From positions 1-58,909 of the forward strand of contig MWDO01000012.1 of assembly GCA_002070605.1 (NCBI GenBank): a stretch of DNA of 58,909 nt, given 5' to 3'. Each line of letters starts with the position of its first letter. Position 1 is the first letter of the stretch. A program made the translations under genes and the position numbers. This stretch comes from Spirochaetes bacterium ADurb.Bin133. GTDB taxonomy: Bacteria > Spirochaetota > GWE2-31-10 > MWDO01. Below the pieces are notes generated by a model, which saw only the letters and a list, made by a program, of their open reading frames with translations, was not told the DNA's origin and did no database searches. Shown here piece after piece: positions 26,818-35,902 of this stretch.

Positions 26818-29800
26818 CTACTGTTTTTTTTGTAATATAGCCTCAATTAAATATATTATATCTTCGACCTGATAAGGTTTAGCTATTACTCCGGCAAATC
26901 CGTATTTCTTATAATCGGCCATTATAGGATCCATCGAATAACCGCTGGAAACGATAACTTTTACCTCCGGATTGATCTTTAAAAGTTCTTCCATAGTTTT
27001 TTTTCCGTCCATTTTGCCTGGAACTATCAAATCCAATATGACAATGTCAAAAGGCTTTTTCTTATTTAATTCTTCTTTGTAAATACGAATAGCTTTCTCT
27101 CCGTCTTCAGTCGTCGTTATTTTATAACCAAGCGCAGAAAATATCTTTTCGTTATTTGTCCTAATAAAACGGTCGTCGTCCATCATCAAAATTTTTGCCG
27201 AATTCGCGATCTTAATCTTATCTTTTGACAATTTATCCGAACTTTTGCTATCCGACGCCGGAAGATAAAATGTAAAAACGGATCCGGAGTTTATTTTCGA
27301 ATCTACCGTAAGATAGCCGTTATGTTTTTGAATTATCGAATACGAAGCGGTTAATCCCAATCCCCACCCTAAATTTTTTGTCGTAAAATAGGGATCGAAT
27401 ATTTTTTTCATATTTTCGGACGATATTCCGACGCCGTTATCTTTAACCGATATTTTAACATACCTTCCCTCTTTTACAAACGACGCGTCGTCCGCTCCGA
27501 TATCGACATTGCCGCAAGCAACCTCGATTTTACCCCCTTCGGGCATAGATTGAACGCCGTTGATAACCAGATTGTTTATAACTTGCTGTATCTGCCCTTC
27601 GTCCATTTCAACGTCGTAAACTTCGTCGTCTATACGATACTCGCAATCTACCCTCGAACCTGTTAAAGCAAAATTGACTGTCTCAATCAATAAATTCTTT
27701 ATACTACCGAGTTTTTTTATCGGTCTCCCGCCGCTTGAAAAAGTTAAAAGTTGAATAGTAAGTTTTTTTGCCCTTTCGCAGGCTTTTTCTATATCTTCAA
27801 GAAGTTCTAACAAGTCTTTTGATATCAGATATTCGCTTAACATAAGCCGGGCGAGATAGATATTCCCCATAATTCCGCCGAGTATATTGTTAAAATCGTG
27901 CGCAATCCCCCCGGCAAGGACGCCGATCGATTCTATCTTTTGATTTTTAATCAACTCGTCTTCCAATCTTCTTTTTTCTGTAACGTCCCTGAAAACAATG
28001 ACAATTCCGACTACTATCGAATAATTATCCGTAATATTTGAAGCCTTTACTTCGATTATTCGTTCATACCCGTCTTTCGAAGTTAACGCATACTCCCTGA
28101 GAGAAGAGTCGCCCGCCTTATTAATAAAAAAATCATAGTTTGAAACAATTCTGTTTTTATTATCCGACAAAATATGCAAAATTAGTACTTCAAATAACTT
28201 TTTTCCGATCCATTCGCCGGATTTCCAGCCTGTAAGCTCCTCGGCGACTTTGTTCATCAAAGTTATATTATCCTCTTTATCGACGGTTATTACTCCGTCG
28301 GCAATCGAGCTTAAAGTAACAAACAGCCTCTCCTTTTCGTCGGCAAGCTTCCTTTCGGTCTCCTTTAGTTCGGTAATCTCGGTAACGACGGCAAAACTCC
28401 CCATATATTTCCCTTTGAAATCATACATCGGTTTGGGCGACATAATAGTAGGAATATTTTTCCCCGATCTATTCCTCCACTGCAACTCATAAGAAGACTC
28501 AATTCCATCTAATCTTCTCGTCATCTCGTCGCCAAATTTATCTCTATTATTTTCATCTAAAAATTTAGACGTTTTACTCCCCAGTATCTCCTCTCTCGGA
28601 AATCCCAGCATATTGCAGAATTTCTTATTAACAAACGAAAAAATATCGTAAGCGTTCCTAACCATAAAGCCTTCGTTCATCGTCTCGATTAAAGTTTTAT
28701 ATCTCTCCTCGCTTTGGATTAATTCGAGTTCGACCGCCCTTCTTCTTAGTATATTAAACGTTAAAAACGCAATAATTATCGTAAAAACTAAAACAATAGA
28801 CGTTACAGATACAATATAGTTTTTGTGTTCCAGAAAAAACGAATAAGGCTGATTAATCAATACGGATTCCAAAGGCGCGCGCTCCAAAGGAATTTTGTGA
28901 GCCATTAATTCGCGATAATCAAAAATCAACCGATTCTGACTTTTCTTGACCACCTTGATATTTTTAACATTCTCGCCCTTCAATATTCTGTTAACCATAT
29001 CCGCGGCCAATCTCCCTTGAGACTCGCCCGAAGTAATTACCCCTCCGACAATGCCCCAGCCCAAATAAAAATCCCACACGCCGTAAATAGGGGCTTTACA
29101 TTTTTTTCTGATCATTGTTATAGATTCGCGAAATGAAAAAATTTGCCCGTTTTTATCTCTATTTAATCCGAGCGCTAAAACGACGCTATCGTCGGCCGAA
29201 ATTTTTTGAACCTCGGCTAACAACTCTTTCATGCTATAATCGCTTAATATCGTAAATTTGTACTTTTCGTCAAAATACGGGTAAACTTTTTCTAACAGTT
29301 GCAAATTGTAAATTCCCGTCGAAGTTTGATCGCTAATTACGTAAATATTTTTTGTATCGGGACAAATACGCAAAGCGTTCTCTAAGGTAGCCAGAATATC
29401 AAAAGATTCGACGACGCCCGTTATATTCGAAAAGTTTTTTATCCTCTCGTCCGAAAAATAGTTGACTCCGCAAAAAACTATGGGAGTTTCGCCAAAAAGT
29501 TCTTTCGAATATTTTAATAAAAAATCAAAAGCGTCGTCGTCCGTAGACAATATCGCGTCAAACTTAATATTTTTAAATTTTAATTTATACATTTCGGCTA
29601 ATTTAAAAAAATAGTCTTCGTTCGACAGAATTTTGGTATCCATAAATTCTATCTGAAAATAGATATTTGAGTTTTTCTCAAAATATTTTAAAATGCCGTC
29701 GTTAATACTCCTAGTCCATTCAAGTCCAAGATTGTAAGAGTGTAAAATAAGGATATACTTCTCCTTATCGTAATCCTCGCCGTAAAGCGTCCCCGCCGAT

Positions 29801-29841
29801 AATAAAAAAATAAACGCGGCTATCGTCAAAATCTTTTTCAT
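26818..29841 (-). CDS. Large hybrid sensor histidine kinase with ABC-substrate-binding-like sensor
   Basis: About 1007 residues. Signal peptide (1-20), then a periplasmic domain of about 310 residues resembling ABC-transporter substrate-binding sensors (HSYNLGLEWTRSI, GLNRDKNGQIFSFRESI, GGVITSGESQGRLAADMV). One membrane helix near 350 is followed by two PAS domains, a HisKA domain with the phospho-acceptor His in AGGIAHDFNNILGG, an HATPase_c domain with DNGVGISSE and GWGLGLTASY, and a C-terminal receiver with phospho-Asp in VILDLIVPG. I chose the internal ATG at 29841 because it has GGGG upstream and gives a clean signal peptide. Ligand unknown; no response regulator is adjacent. Confidence 0.88.
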   Translation of the reverse strand: MKKILTIAAFIFLLSAGTLYGEDYDKEKYILILHSYNLGLEWTRSINDGILKYFEKNSNIYFQIEFMDTKILSNEDYFFKLAEMYKLKFKNIKFDAILSTDDDAFDFLLKYSKELFGETPIVFCGVNYFSDERIKNFSNITGVVESFDILATLENALRICPDTKNIYVISDQTSTGIYNLQLLEKVYPYFDEKYKFTILSDYSMKELLAEVQKISADDSVVLALGLNRDKNGQIFSFRESITMIRKKCKAPIYGVWDFYLGWGIVGGVITSGESQGRLAADMVNRILKGENVKNIKVVKKSQNRLIFDYRELMAHKIPLERAPLESVLINQPYSFFLEHKNYIVSVTSIVLVFTIIIAFLTFNILRRRAVELELIQSEERYKTLIETMNEGFMVRNAYDIFSFVNKKFCNMLGFPREEILGSKTSKFLDENNRDKFGDEMTRRLDGIESSYELQWRNRSGKNIPTIMSPKPMYDFKGKYMGSFAVVTEITELKETERKLADEKERLFVTLSSIADGVITVDKEDNITLMNKVAEELTGWKSGEWIGKKLFEVLILHILSDNKNRIVSNYDFFINKAGDSSLREYALTSKDGYERIIEVKASNITDNYSIVVGIVIVFRDVTEKRRLEDELIKNQKIESIGVLAGGIAHDFNNILGGIMGNIYLARLMLSEYLISKDLLELLEDIEKACERAKKLTIQLLTFSSGGRPIKKLGSIKNLLIETVNFALTGSRVDCEYRIDDEVYDVEMDEGQIQQVINNLVINGVQSMPEGGKIEVACGNVDIGADDASFVKEGRYVKISVKDNGVGISSENMKKIFDPYFTTKNLGWGLGLTASYSIIQKHNGYLTVDSKINSGSVFTFYLPASDSKSSDKLSKDKIKIANSAKILMMDDDRFIRTNNEKIFSALGYKITTTEDGEKAIRIYKEELNKKKPFDIVILDLIVPGKMDGKKTMEELLKINPEVKVIVSSGYSMDPIMADYKKYGFAGVIAKPYQVEDIIYLIEAILQKKQ

Positions 29842-29937
29842 ATCCCCGCATTTTATCAATTGCCCCAAACTAAATCAATAAATATTTATCTGTTTCCAAA
29901 TAATTTTTCAATCGGTTATTTTCTTAACGTCGGGAAT

Positions 29938-30243
29938 CTGTTTTTTGGGGGCGGGGAAAATAAATTAACGCATATGGAGCTATACCCGCCGCGTCGCTTC
30001 CCGATAAATTTTGACACATATGGAGCTATACGTCGCGTCGCTCCCTGATGAAAATTAACGCATATGTAACAAACGAATCAACGCATACGAGTCGCGTCGT
30101 AACGCGCGACAATTGTCGCATAGAAATTGACGCATATGGAGCTGCATACGTACGACTATTGACCCCTCGATTTCGCGTCCCAAGCATAGCCAAGGGAAAA
30201 TAAATTGACGCATATGCGTCGAATTCCCCAAAAAACCGACGGG
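29938..30243. repeat. CATATG-family repeat cluster 4
   Basis: Fills most of the 440-bp gap upstream of the hybrid kinase. CATATG cores at 29971, 30017, 30061, 30133 and 30211, plus a decayed CATACG at 30084. The first three are spaced 46 and 44 bp and share GGAGCTATA followed by CGCGTCGC. Left end CTGTTTTTTGGGG (29938-29950) and right end CCCCAAAAAACCGACG (30226-30241) are inverted repeats. No gene inside. Confidence 0.78.
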
Positions 30244-30281
30244 ATTACAAGAGATGCCGCGAAAAATAAATTCCAACAGAA

Positions 30282-30836
30282 TTATTTGATCAAATTGTCT
30301 TTATGAAACAAATCCGACGAGTATAGTAACATAGTTTTTTCTTCAAGGAGAGTATAACCCCAATCGTCGATTTCAATGGCTTTTTTTCCGTTTTGGAATT
30401 TATTCGTTTCAAGAAGGGGCGTTAAAAGTCTTTTTTGTTTCTCAATTAACTTATTCATCAAGGATTCGTCGAAATACAAATTGTTGTAATAGATCATACT
30501 GAACGTAATTTTGAGAAACAGCCCTTTCCCTATCCAATCTCCTATCTCTATAAAATCGGGATCAGAATAGGTCGACTGCCCCAGTTTATGCTTTACAAGC
30601 CAAAACCATTTTTTAAACTTATCAGAATTGCTAAACTTAACGATTACGTCGGGGGTCATCGATAATCCGTAGACCTCTACCATAAATGAATAAATTTCAG
30701 CAAAGAGGGCGACTATCTTACCGCCGTGATCGACGACGTTGTCCCCAAACAACTCGCTTTTAAAACATATATCTTTTTGACAACGGAAATACGCCTTCAA
30801 ATCGTTATAATTAACGCCGTCTTTTATATCGCTCAT
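30282..30836 (-). CDS. Hypothetical protein, 184 residues
   Basis: I do not recognise this protein. It has no signal peptide or membrane helix. It is rich in aromatic residues (Trp, Tyr, Phe) and predicted helices, with WFWLVKHKLGQ near residue 75 and IEIGDWIGKGLFLKITF near residue 100. Three Cys-free stretches and one Cys pair region (CQKDIC near residue 18) are seen; the CxxxxC could be chance. It has only a weak ribosome site. It lies next to CATATG cluster 4 and is read toward it, but does not resemble the RHH family. Confidence 0.5.
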   Translation of the reverse strand: MSDIKDGVNYNDLKAYFRCQKDICFKSELFGDNVVDHGGKIVALFAEIYSFMVEVYGLSMTPDVIVKFSNSDKFKKWFWLVKHKLGQSTYSDPDFIEIGDWIGKGLFLKITFSMIYYNNLYFDESLMNKLIEKQKRLLTPLLETNKFQNGKKAIEIDDWGYTLLEEKTMLLYSSDLFHKDNLIK

Positions 30837-30985
30837 TTTTTTCTCTGAATACTCGTCAATACTTTTAAATTCAATAAAAACAAAATATTTTACTTTATAT
30901 CGGTAATATAACTAATTATTTTAAAAATTCAATAATAATTTTATATTTATTTCAATTCTTTAAATAAATATTGAGTTTTTTTATT

Positions 30986-31014
30986 ATTTTGTTATATAGG
31001 ATATATAACAAAAT
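30986..31014. promoter_or_regulatory. Inverted repeat upstream of glgB
   Basis: Perfect 12-bp arms, ATTTTGTTATAT and its complement, around a five-base centre, ending a few bases before the AGGAGG of glgB. It overlaps the likely promoter or 5' leader, so it could be an operator or an mRNA hairpin. The right arm contains ATATATAACAA, also found upstream of all three RHH genes. Confidence 0.5.
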
Positions 31015-31026
31015 CAGGAGGGAATA

Positions 31027-33264
31027 ATGACTACTACGATAGATAAGGAGCAGATGAATAGGATTGTTTATTCTTATCATTGGGATCCGTTTCAGGTTCT
31101 TGGGTATCATGAAGTTACCGTTGACGGTAAAAAGGTTGGAACTATTAGGGGATTTTTACCCGAAGCTCGGGACGTAGAGTTGGTTATTGTAGAAAATGGC
31201 AAAAAAACCTATAAAAAAATGGAAAAAGTCCATAACGACGGGATGTTTGAAATATTATTGGATAAAACCGGCAAGCCGGATTATATTTTCAAAATAACTA
31301 ATTGGGAGAACCATTCGTGGGAGATAGACGATCCTTACAGGTACGAGCCCGTATTGACTGATTTTGACTTCCATCTGTTTAACGAAGGCAATCACTATAA
31401 AATTTACGAAAAACTTGGCGCGCACATTATTGAAAACGGCGGGAAAAGCGGAACGCTTTTTTCCGTATGGGCGCCGAATGCAAAAAGAGTATCCGTTATA
31501 GGGAATTTTAATCATTGGGACGGCAGAAGGAACTTGATGAGGAATAGAGGAGCGAGCGGTATATGGGAGTTGTTCATTCCGGATATTACCGAAGGGGAAG
31601 TGTATAAGTTTGAGATTAAGACTCAAGACGACCGGCTTTTAGAAAAAGCGGATCCGTACGCTTTTAGAACGGAGTTGAGACCAAAAACTGCGAGCGTCGT
31701 TCATAAATTTGGAACATACAAATGGAACGATAAGTATTATATGGAGAATAGGAATAAACGCAATCATTTTGACGAACCGATTTCGATATATGAAGTTCAT
31801 CTGGGGAGCTGGAAACGAAAAGGATACAACGAGTATTTGACTTATAGGGATTTCGCGCTGGATTTGGTTAACTACGCGTCGGACATGGGCTATACTCATA
31901 TAGAGTTGCTGCCGGTTGCAGAACACCCTTTCGACGGCAGTTGGGGTTATCAGGTTACCGGCTATTTTGCTCCGACGTCGAGATTTGGCTCTCCGGAAGA
32001 TTTCTGTTATTTTGTCGATAAATGTCACGAGAAAGGAATAGGCGTTATAGTGGATTGGGTGCCGGCTCATTTTCCGACCGACTCCTTTGCCTTAGCGCAG
32101 TTTGACGGCACAGCCCTATACGAGCACGCCGATCCAAGAAAAGGATTCCACAAAGATTGGACTACGCTTATATTCAATTTTGGACGCAACGAAGTCAGGA
32201 ATTTTTTAATATCTAACGCGCTCTTTTGGCTCGATTACTATCATATCGACGGATTGAGAGTAGACGCGGTAGCTTCGATGCTCTATCTGGACTATGCCAG
32301 AAAACCGGGCGAGTGGATACCAAACGAATTCGGCGGCAACGAAAATCTGGAAGCGGTTCATTTTATAAAAAGACTCAACGAGCAAGTCTATCTGGAACAT
32401 CCCGGAGTATTAATGATAGCCGAGGAGTCGACCGCGTGGACGGGCGTTTCCAGACCTACGTACGTCGGCGGTTTGGGATTTGGTTTGAAATGGAATATGG
32501 GGTGGATGAACGATTTTCTGAAATATATCTCGAAAGATCCTATATATAGAAAATATCATCACAATAGCCTAACATTCTCCATGATATACGCTTTTAACGA
32601 AAATTTTGTATTGGTATTATCGCACGACGAAGTCGTTCACGGTAAAAATTCGCTGATTAGCAAGATGCCGGGAGACGATTGGCAAAAGTTTGCGAATCTG
32701 AGATCCGCTATAGGTTTTATGTACGCTCACCCCGGTAAAAAACTAACTTTCATGGGCAGCGAGTTTGGACAATGGAGCGAATGGAATGCAAATCAAAGTT
32801 TGGATTGGCACCTGTTGGATTGGGATAGACACAGACAATTACAAAATTATTTTAAGAGCGTTAATAGGATTTATAAGGAAAATCCCGCTTTATACGAGGT
32901 AGATTTTCAGTGGCAAGGTTTTGAATGGGTTAATTGTAACGATTGGGAAGGTTCGGTAGTAAGTTTCCTCAGAAAAGGGCGCAATCCCGACGACGTCGTT
33001 CTCGCCGTAGTCAATTTTACGCCGATACCAAGATATAATTACAGAGTCGGAGTTCCAAAGCATTGTCATTGGGACGAAATACTAAATTCCGACGCTATTG
33101 AATTTGGCGGCGGCGGTCTGGGCAACTACGGCGGATTTTGGTCGGATCAATGGGCTTGGGACAATCAACCCAATTCTCTCTGTCTGACCGTCCCGCCGCT
33201 TGCGATCGTTATGTTTAGGGCGAGAAAAGAAACCCCGCAAGTTACGGATGAAGCGGATAAATGA
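31027..33264 (+). CDS. glgB: 1,4-alpha-glucan branching enzyme
   Basis: 745 residues, full length. Two N-terminal beta domains including a CBM48 ([21 protein letters not shown]), then the GH13 barrel: nucleophile Asp in [11 protein letters not shown], acid/base Glu in MIAEESTAW, and the third carboxylate in [10 protein letters not shown]. The C-terminal beta domain ends in [13 protein letters not shown]. It forms alpha-1,6 branches in glycogen. Strong AGGAGG ribosome site. No other glycogen gene is near, so it is a stand-alone unit with its own terminator. Confidence 0.97.
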   Translation: MTTTIDKEQMNRIVYSYHWDPFQVLGYHEVTVDGKKVGTIRGFLPEARDVELVIVENGKKTYKKMEKVHNDGMFEILLDKTGKPDYIFKITNWENHSWEIDDPYRYEPVLTDFDFHLFNEGNHYKIYEKLGAHIIENGGKSGTLFSVWAPNAKRVSVIGNFNHWDGRRNLMRNRGASGIWELFIPDITEGEVYKFEIKTQDDRLLEKADPYAFRTELRPKTASVVHKFGTYKWNDKYYMENRNKRNHFDEPISIYEVHLGSWKRKGYNEYLTYRDFALDLVNYASDMGYTHIELLPVAEHPFDGSWGYQVTGYFAPTSRFGSPEDFCYFVDKCHEKGIGVIVDWVPAHFPTDSFALAQFDGTALYEHADPRKGFHKDWTTLIFNFGRNEVRNFLISNALFWLDYYHIDGLRVDAVASMLYLDYARKPGEWIPNEFGGNENLEAVHFIKRLNEQVYLEHPGVLMIAEESTAWTGVSRPTYVGGLGFGLKWNMGWMNDFLKYISKDPIYRKYHHNSLTFSMIYAFNENFVLVLSHDEVVHGKNSLISKMPGDDWQKFANLRSAIGFMYAHPGKKLTFMGSEFGQWSEWNANQSLDWHLLDWDRHRQLQNYFKSVNRIYKENPALYEVDFQWQGFEWVNCNDWEGSVVSFLRKGRNPDDVVLAVVNFTPIPRYNYRVGVPKHCHWDEILNSDAIEFGGGGLGNYGGFWSDQWAWDNQPNSLCLTVPPLAIVMFRARKETPQVTDEADK

Positions 33265-33322
33265 AAAAAATAACTTTATTTTTTTTAAATCCGGTTTAAT
33301 TTTAGATTATCAAATTATATTG

Positions 33323-33358
33323 AAAGCGCAAAAATCGGTTTACAGATTTTTGCGCTTT
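33323..33358. terminator. Bidirectional terminator between glgB and the sigma-like gene
   Basis: Perfect 14-bp stem (AAAGCGCAAAAATC with its complement) around an eight-base loop. A/T-rich outer stems allow termination of both the glgB transcript and the converging gene at 33370-34158. Confidence 0.75.
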
Positions 33359-33369
33359 AATTTCGGTTA

Positions 33370-34158
33370 TTATTGAAAAACGACGGTTTGTTTCACCCCT
33401 TGTTCGGCGAATTTTTTTCTAATGCGGTTCATGTAGGCGCCGACGGTATTGCGGTTAAGACCAAGGTTACGACCGATTTGATAGCTACTCGGATAGATAT
33501 AGGCGGCGTCGTATAGGGATTTTATATTTTCTCTTACTACTCTTATTTTTTCCTCTTTTCGCTTTAGTTCCTCGAGTCTCTCTTTCTCAGTTTCGTTCAT
33601 TTGATCGCGTTGAACTTTTAACAATTTAACGTAATTAAACGATAATTTTGCCTCAAGATTTATTTTTCTTTCAAAGTTTTCATTTATTTCCATTGAACGA
33701 GTTTTATTATCGGAATATTCTTTACTCACGCCGTATTTGTAATCGATTATCTTAAATTCATTTTTTGACAATTTCGGAAAGTTTATTTTAACGGAAGCGC
33801 TTTCGTCGACGGGAACGGCAAAATTTTCATTATATCCGGATTGTAAAATTCCAAAATCTTTTCTTTTAAGAGACTTCGCGTAATTAATGAAATCATTTTT
33901 TAATACTTTTTTAAACCATGCGTCGAAAGCGTGTTCGTCGGTAGGTTTATACTTAGATAGTATTTTATCTATCTTGCCCAAAACGGCCGCATAATAATCG
34001 TGAATCATGTCTCTGTTGCCGGCGTATCCAAACCTTTTGGGCGTCTCTAAAATTGCCGCAGACAAGCTTCTAATCAACTCCCTTTTTCCGACTCTGCCGT
34101 TTTGGTAACCTCTAACAACCTCTTTACAGCTATCGACTTGCTTTAAATCTTCAATCAT
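33370..34158 (-). CDS. Sigma-70-like regulator (region 2-like and region 4-like parts)
   Basis: 262 residues. Residues about 48-105 (NRDMIHDYYAAVLGKIDKILSKYKPT..AFDAWFKKVLKNDFINYAKSLKRKD) resemble sigma region 2 of the ECF type. The C-terminal part (about 225-255) reads YPSSYQIGRNLGLNRNTVGAYMNRIRKKFA, an HTH similar to region 4. The two are separated by a charged coiled-coil linker of over 100 residues, much longer than in standard ECF factors. Start ATG with GGAGG. No anti-sigma is adjacent. A divergent alternative sigma factor is my best reading, but assignment is by pattern only. Confidence 0.55.
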   Translation of the reverse strand: MIEDLKQVDSCKEVVRGYQNGRVGKRELIRSLSAAILETPKRFGYAGNRDMIHDYYAAVLGKIDKILSKYKPTDEHAFDAWFKKVLKNDFINYAKSLKRKDFGILQSGYNENFAVPVDESASVKINFPKLSKNEFKIIDYKYGVSKEYSDNKTRSMEINENFERKINLEAKLSFNYVKLLKVQRDQMNETEKERLEELKRKEEKIRVVRENIKSLYDAAYIYPSSYQIGRNLGLNRNTVGAYMNRIRKKFAEQGVKQTVVFQ

Positions 34159-34282
34159 AATAATCCTCCAAAATACTTTTTTAATTTTTTTATTTTTTTA
34201 ATGTATTATGTATATCAGATTTTATCAAAATATGAGCGATAAAATATTAAACTAGATTACAATTAATTAAACAATTTTATAA

Positions 34283-35710
34283 TTATAATTCTCCCTTAAT
34301 TATAAAACTATCGCCTCCTCTTTTTGTTATCTCATCGAACTTCATACCGGTCTCCCTCATTAATATTTTAATTATCTTATACGAGCAAAATCCCCCTTGA
34401 CAACGCCCCATTCCGGCTCGGGCGTAGAATTTTATCCCGTCGAGAGTCGTATGACCGGCTTGGATGGCTTCGATTATTTCGGCTTCGGATATACTTTCGC
34501 ATCGACAGACTATATTTCCATAATTTGGGTCCTCGTCTATAACCTCCGCCAGTTTATCAAACGATAAATGTCTGGCTTTAGGTTTTTGTTCGATATACGG
34601 ATCAAAATTCGCTTTCTCGGTAAGACGCAGTCCAATTTTTTTCAAAATATCCTTTACCAAAAGCGCGATAGCCGGCGACGCGGTTAATCCCGGAGATTGT
34701 ATGCCGGCAACCTGTATAAAATTCGCTTTTTTTTTCGATTCCTCTATGTAAAAATCTCCGCCGGGCAGAGCCGGTCGTATTCCGGCAAACGAAGTAATAA
34801 TATCTTTTTCAGAAATTAACGGAACAAGTTTTTTAGCGAAATTAAAAACCGTCTGAAGATTGGTCAAACTTGTCGACAAATCGGTTTTATCCTCTATTTC
34901 TATTGCAGTCGGTCCTATCATCATCGTTCCTTCAACCGTCGGTATCGCCAATATGCCTTTTGAGTTTCTCGACGGCGTAGGAAATATAACCTTGCCGGTA
35001 AACGCCGAACTATTCTTATCCAAAAGATACTCCTCCCCCTTTCTTGGAATTATCTCGTACTCCTCCGCCCCAAATATCCCGGAAATTTCGTCGGCGTAAA
35101 GCCCTGCGGCGTTTACTACGAATCTACTCTCGACTACGCCTCCCTCCTTCGATAATATCTTAAAACCCTCTCCGTTAGATTCGGCTTTGTCGACGGTAAA
35201 ACAGGTTTTCAACTCGACCCCGTTTTTTTTAGCCGACTCGACTAACGAAAATACAAACCTATACGGCTCGATAATGCCGCCGATCGGGGCGTGAAGTCCT
35301 CCAATAACTTCCGTATTCAGTTTCGGTTCTAGAGTTAGGATTCTCTCTCTTCCGCATAACTCTATCCCATGCGATCCGTTCTCCGTCCCCTGCCGATATA
35401 ACGTCTCAAGGGATCGGAGCTCCTCTTCGTTAAAAGCCGCTACAATAACGCCGGTTCTTTTAAACGGAAATCCCAACTCTTTATGCAGTTGATCAAACAT
35501 AAGATTGCCTTTGATCTCAAGAGCGGATTTGAGATACCGCGCGTCCGAATGAAATCCGCCGTGAATTATCCCCGAATTGGCTTTAGAAGTTCCAAAAGAG
35601 ACGTCCGCCTCCTTTTCCAATAGAACTACGTCTAAATTGTATTGAGATAAATTCCTCGCAATGCAAGCGCCTATTACGCCGGCGCCTATAATAGCCACGT
35701 CAAAACGCAT
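34283..35710 (-). CDS. FAD-dependent oxidoreductase with C-terminal BFD [2Fe-2S] domain
   Basis: 475 residues. FAD-binding GAGVIGACIARNLSQY at the N terminus and the DAO fold, with EEYLLDKNSSAF and FAGIRPALPGGDF further on. The last 90 residues are a BFD-like [2Fe-2S] domain: CRCESISEAEI then GMGRCQGGFC supply four Cys. The architecture matches the anaerobic glycerol-3-phosphate dehydrogenase (GlpA) / L-2-hydroxyglutarate oxidase-like group. In many anaerobes a second flavoprotein and a DUF1667 protein follow; neither is present here. The substrate is most likely glycerol-3-phosphate, but this is not proven. Confidence 0.8.
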   Translation of the reverse strand: MRFDVAIIGAGVIGACIARNLSQYNLDVVLLEKEADVSFGTSKANSGIIHGGFHSDARYLKSALEIKGNLMFDQLHKELGFPFKRTGVIVAAFNEEELRSLETLYRQGTENGSHGIELCGRERILTLEPKLNTEVIGGLHAPIGGIIEPYRFVFSLVESAKKNGVELKTCFTVDKAESNGEGFKILSKEGGVVESRFVVNAAGLYADEISGIFGAEEYEIIPRKGEEYLLDKNSSAFTGKVIFPTPSRNSKGILAIPTVEGTMMIGPTAIEIEDKTDLSTSLTNLQTVFNFAKKLVPLISEKDIITSFAGIRPALPGGDFYIEESKKKANFIQVAGIQSPGLTASPAIALLVKDILKKIGLRLTEKANFDPYIEQKPKARHLSFDKLAEVIDEDPNYGNIVCRCESISEAEIIEAIQAGHTTLDGIKFYARAGMGRCQGGFCSYKIIKILMRETGMKFDEITKRGGDSFIIKGEL

Positions 35711-35902
35711 TTATAACGCTCCTTAATTATGAGTATAATTTTTTTTACGTAATTATCAAGACTTTTTTAAAAAATAAAAAACCGATAATATTTGAGTATT
35801 TACTGATAAAATGCTACTATTCGACCGTACTAAACGAAAAAAGAGCTCGTCGCGGCGCTATTTAAAATCGGCGGCAGGCTATTCTATATTGGATTGTATA
35901 AA

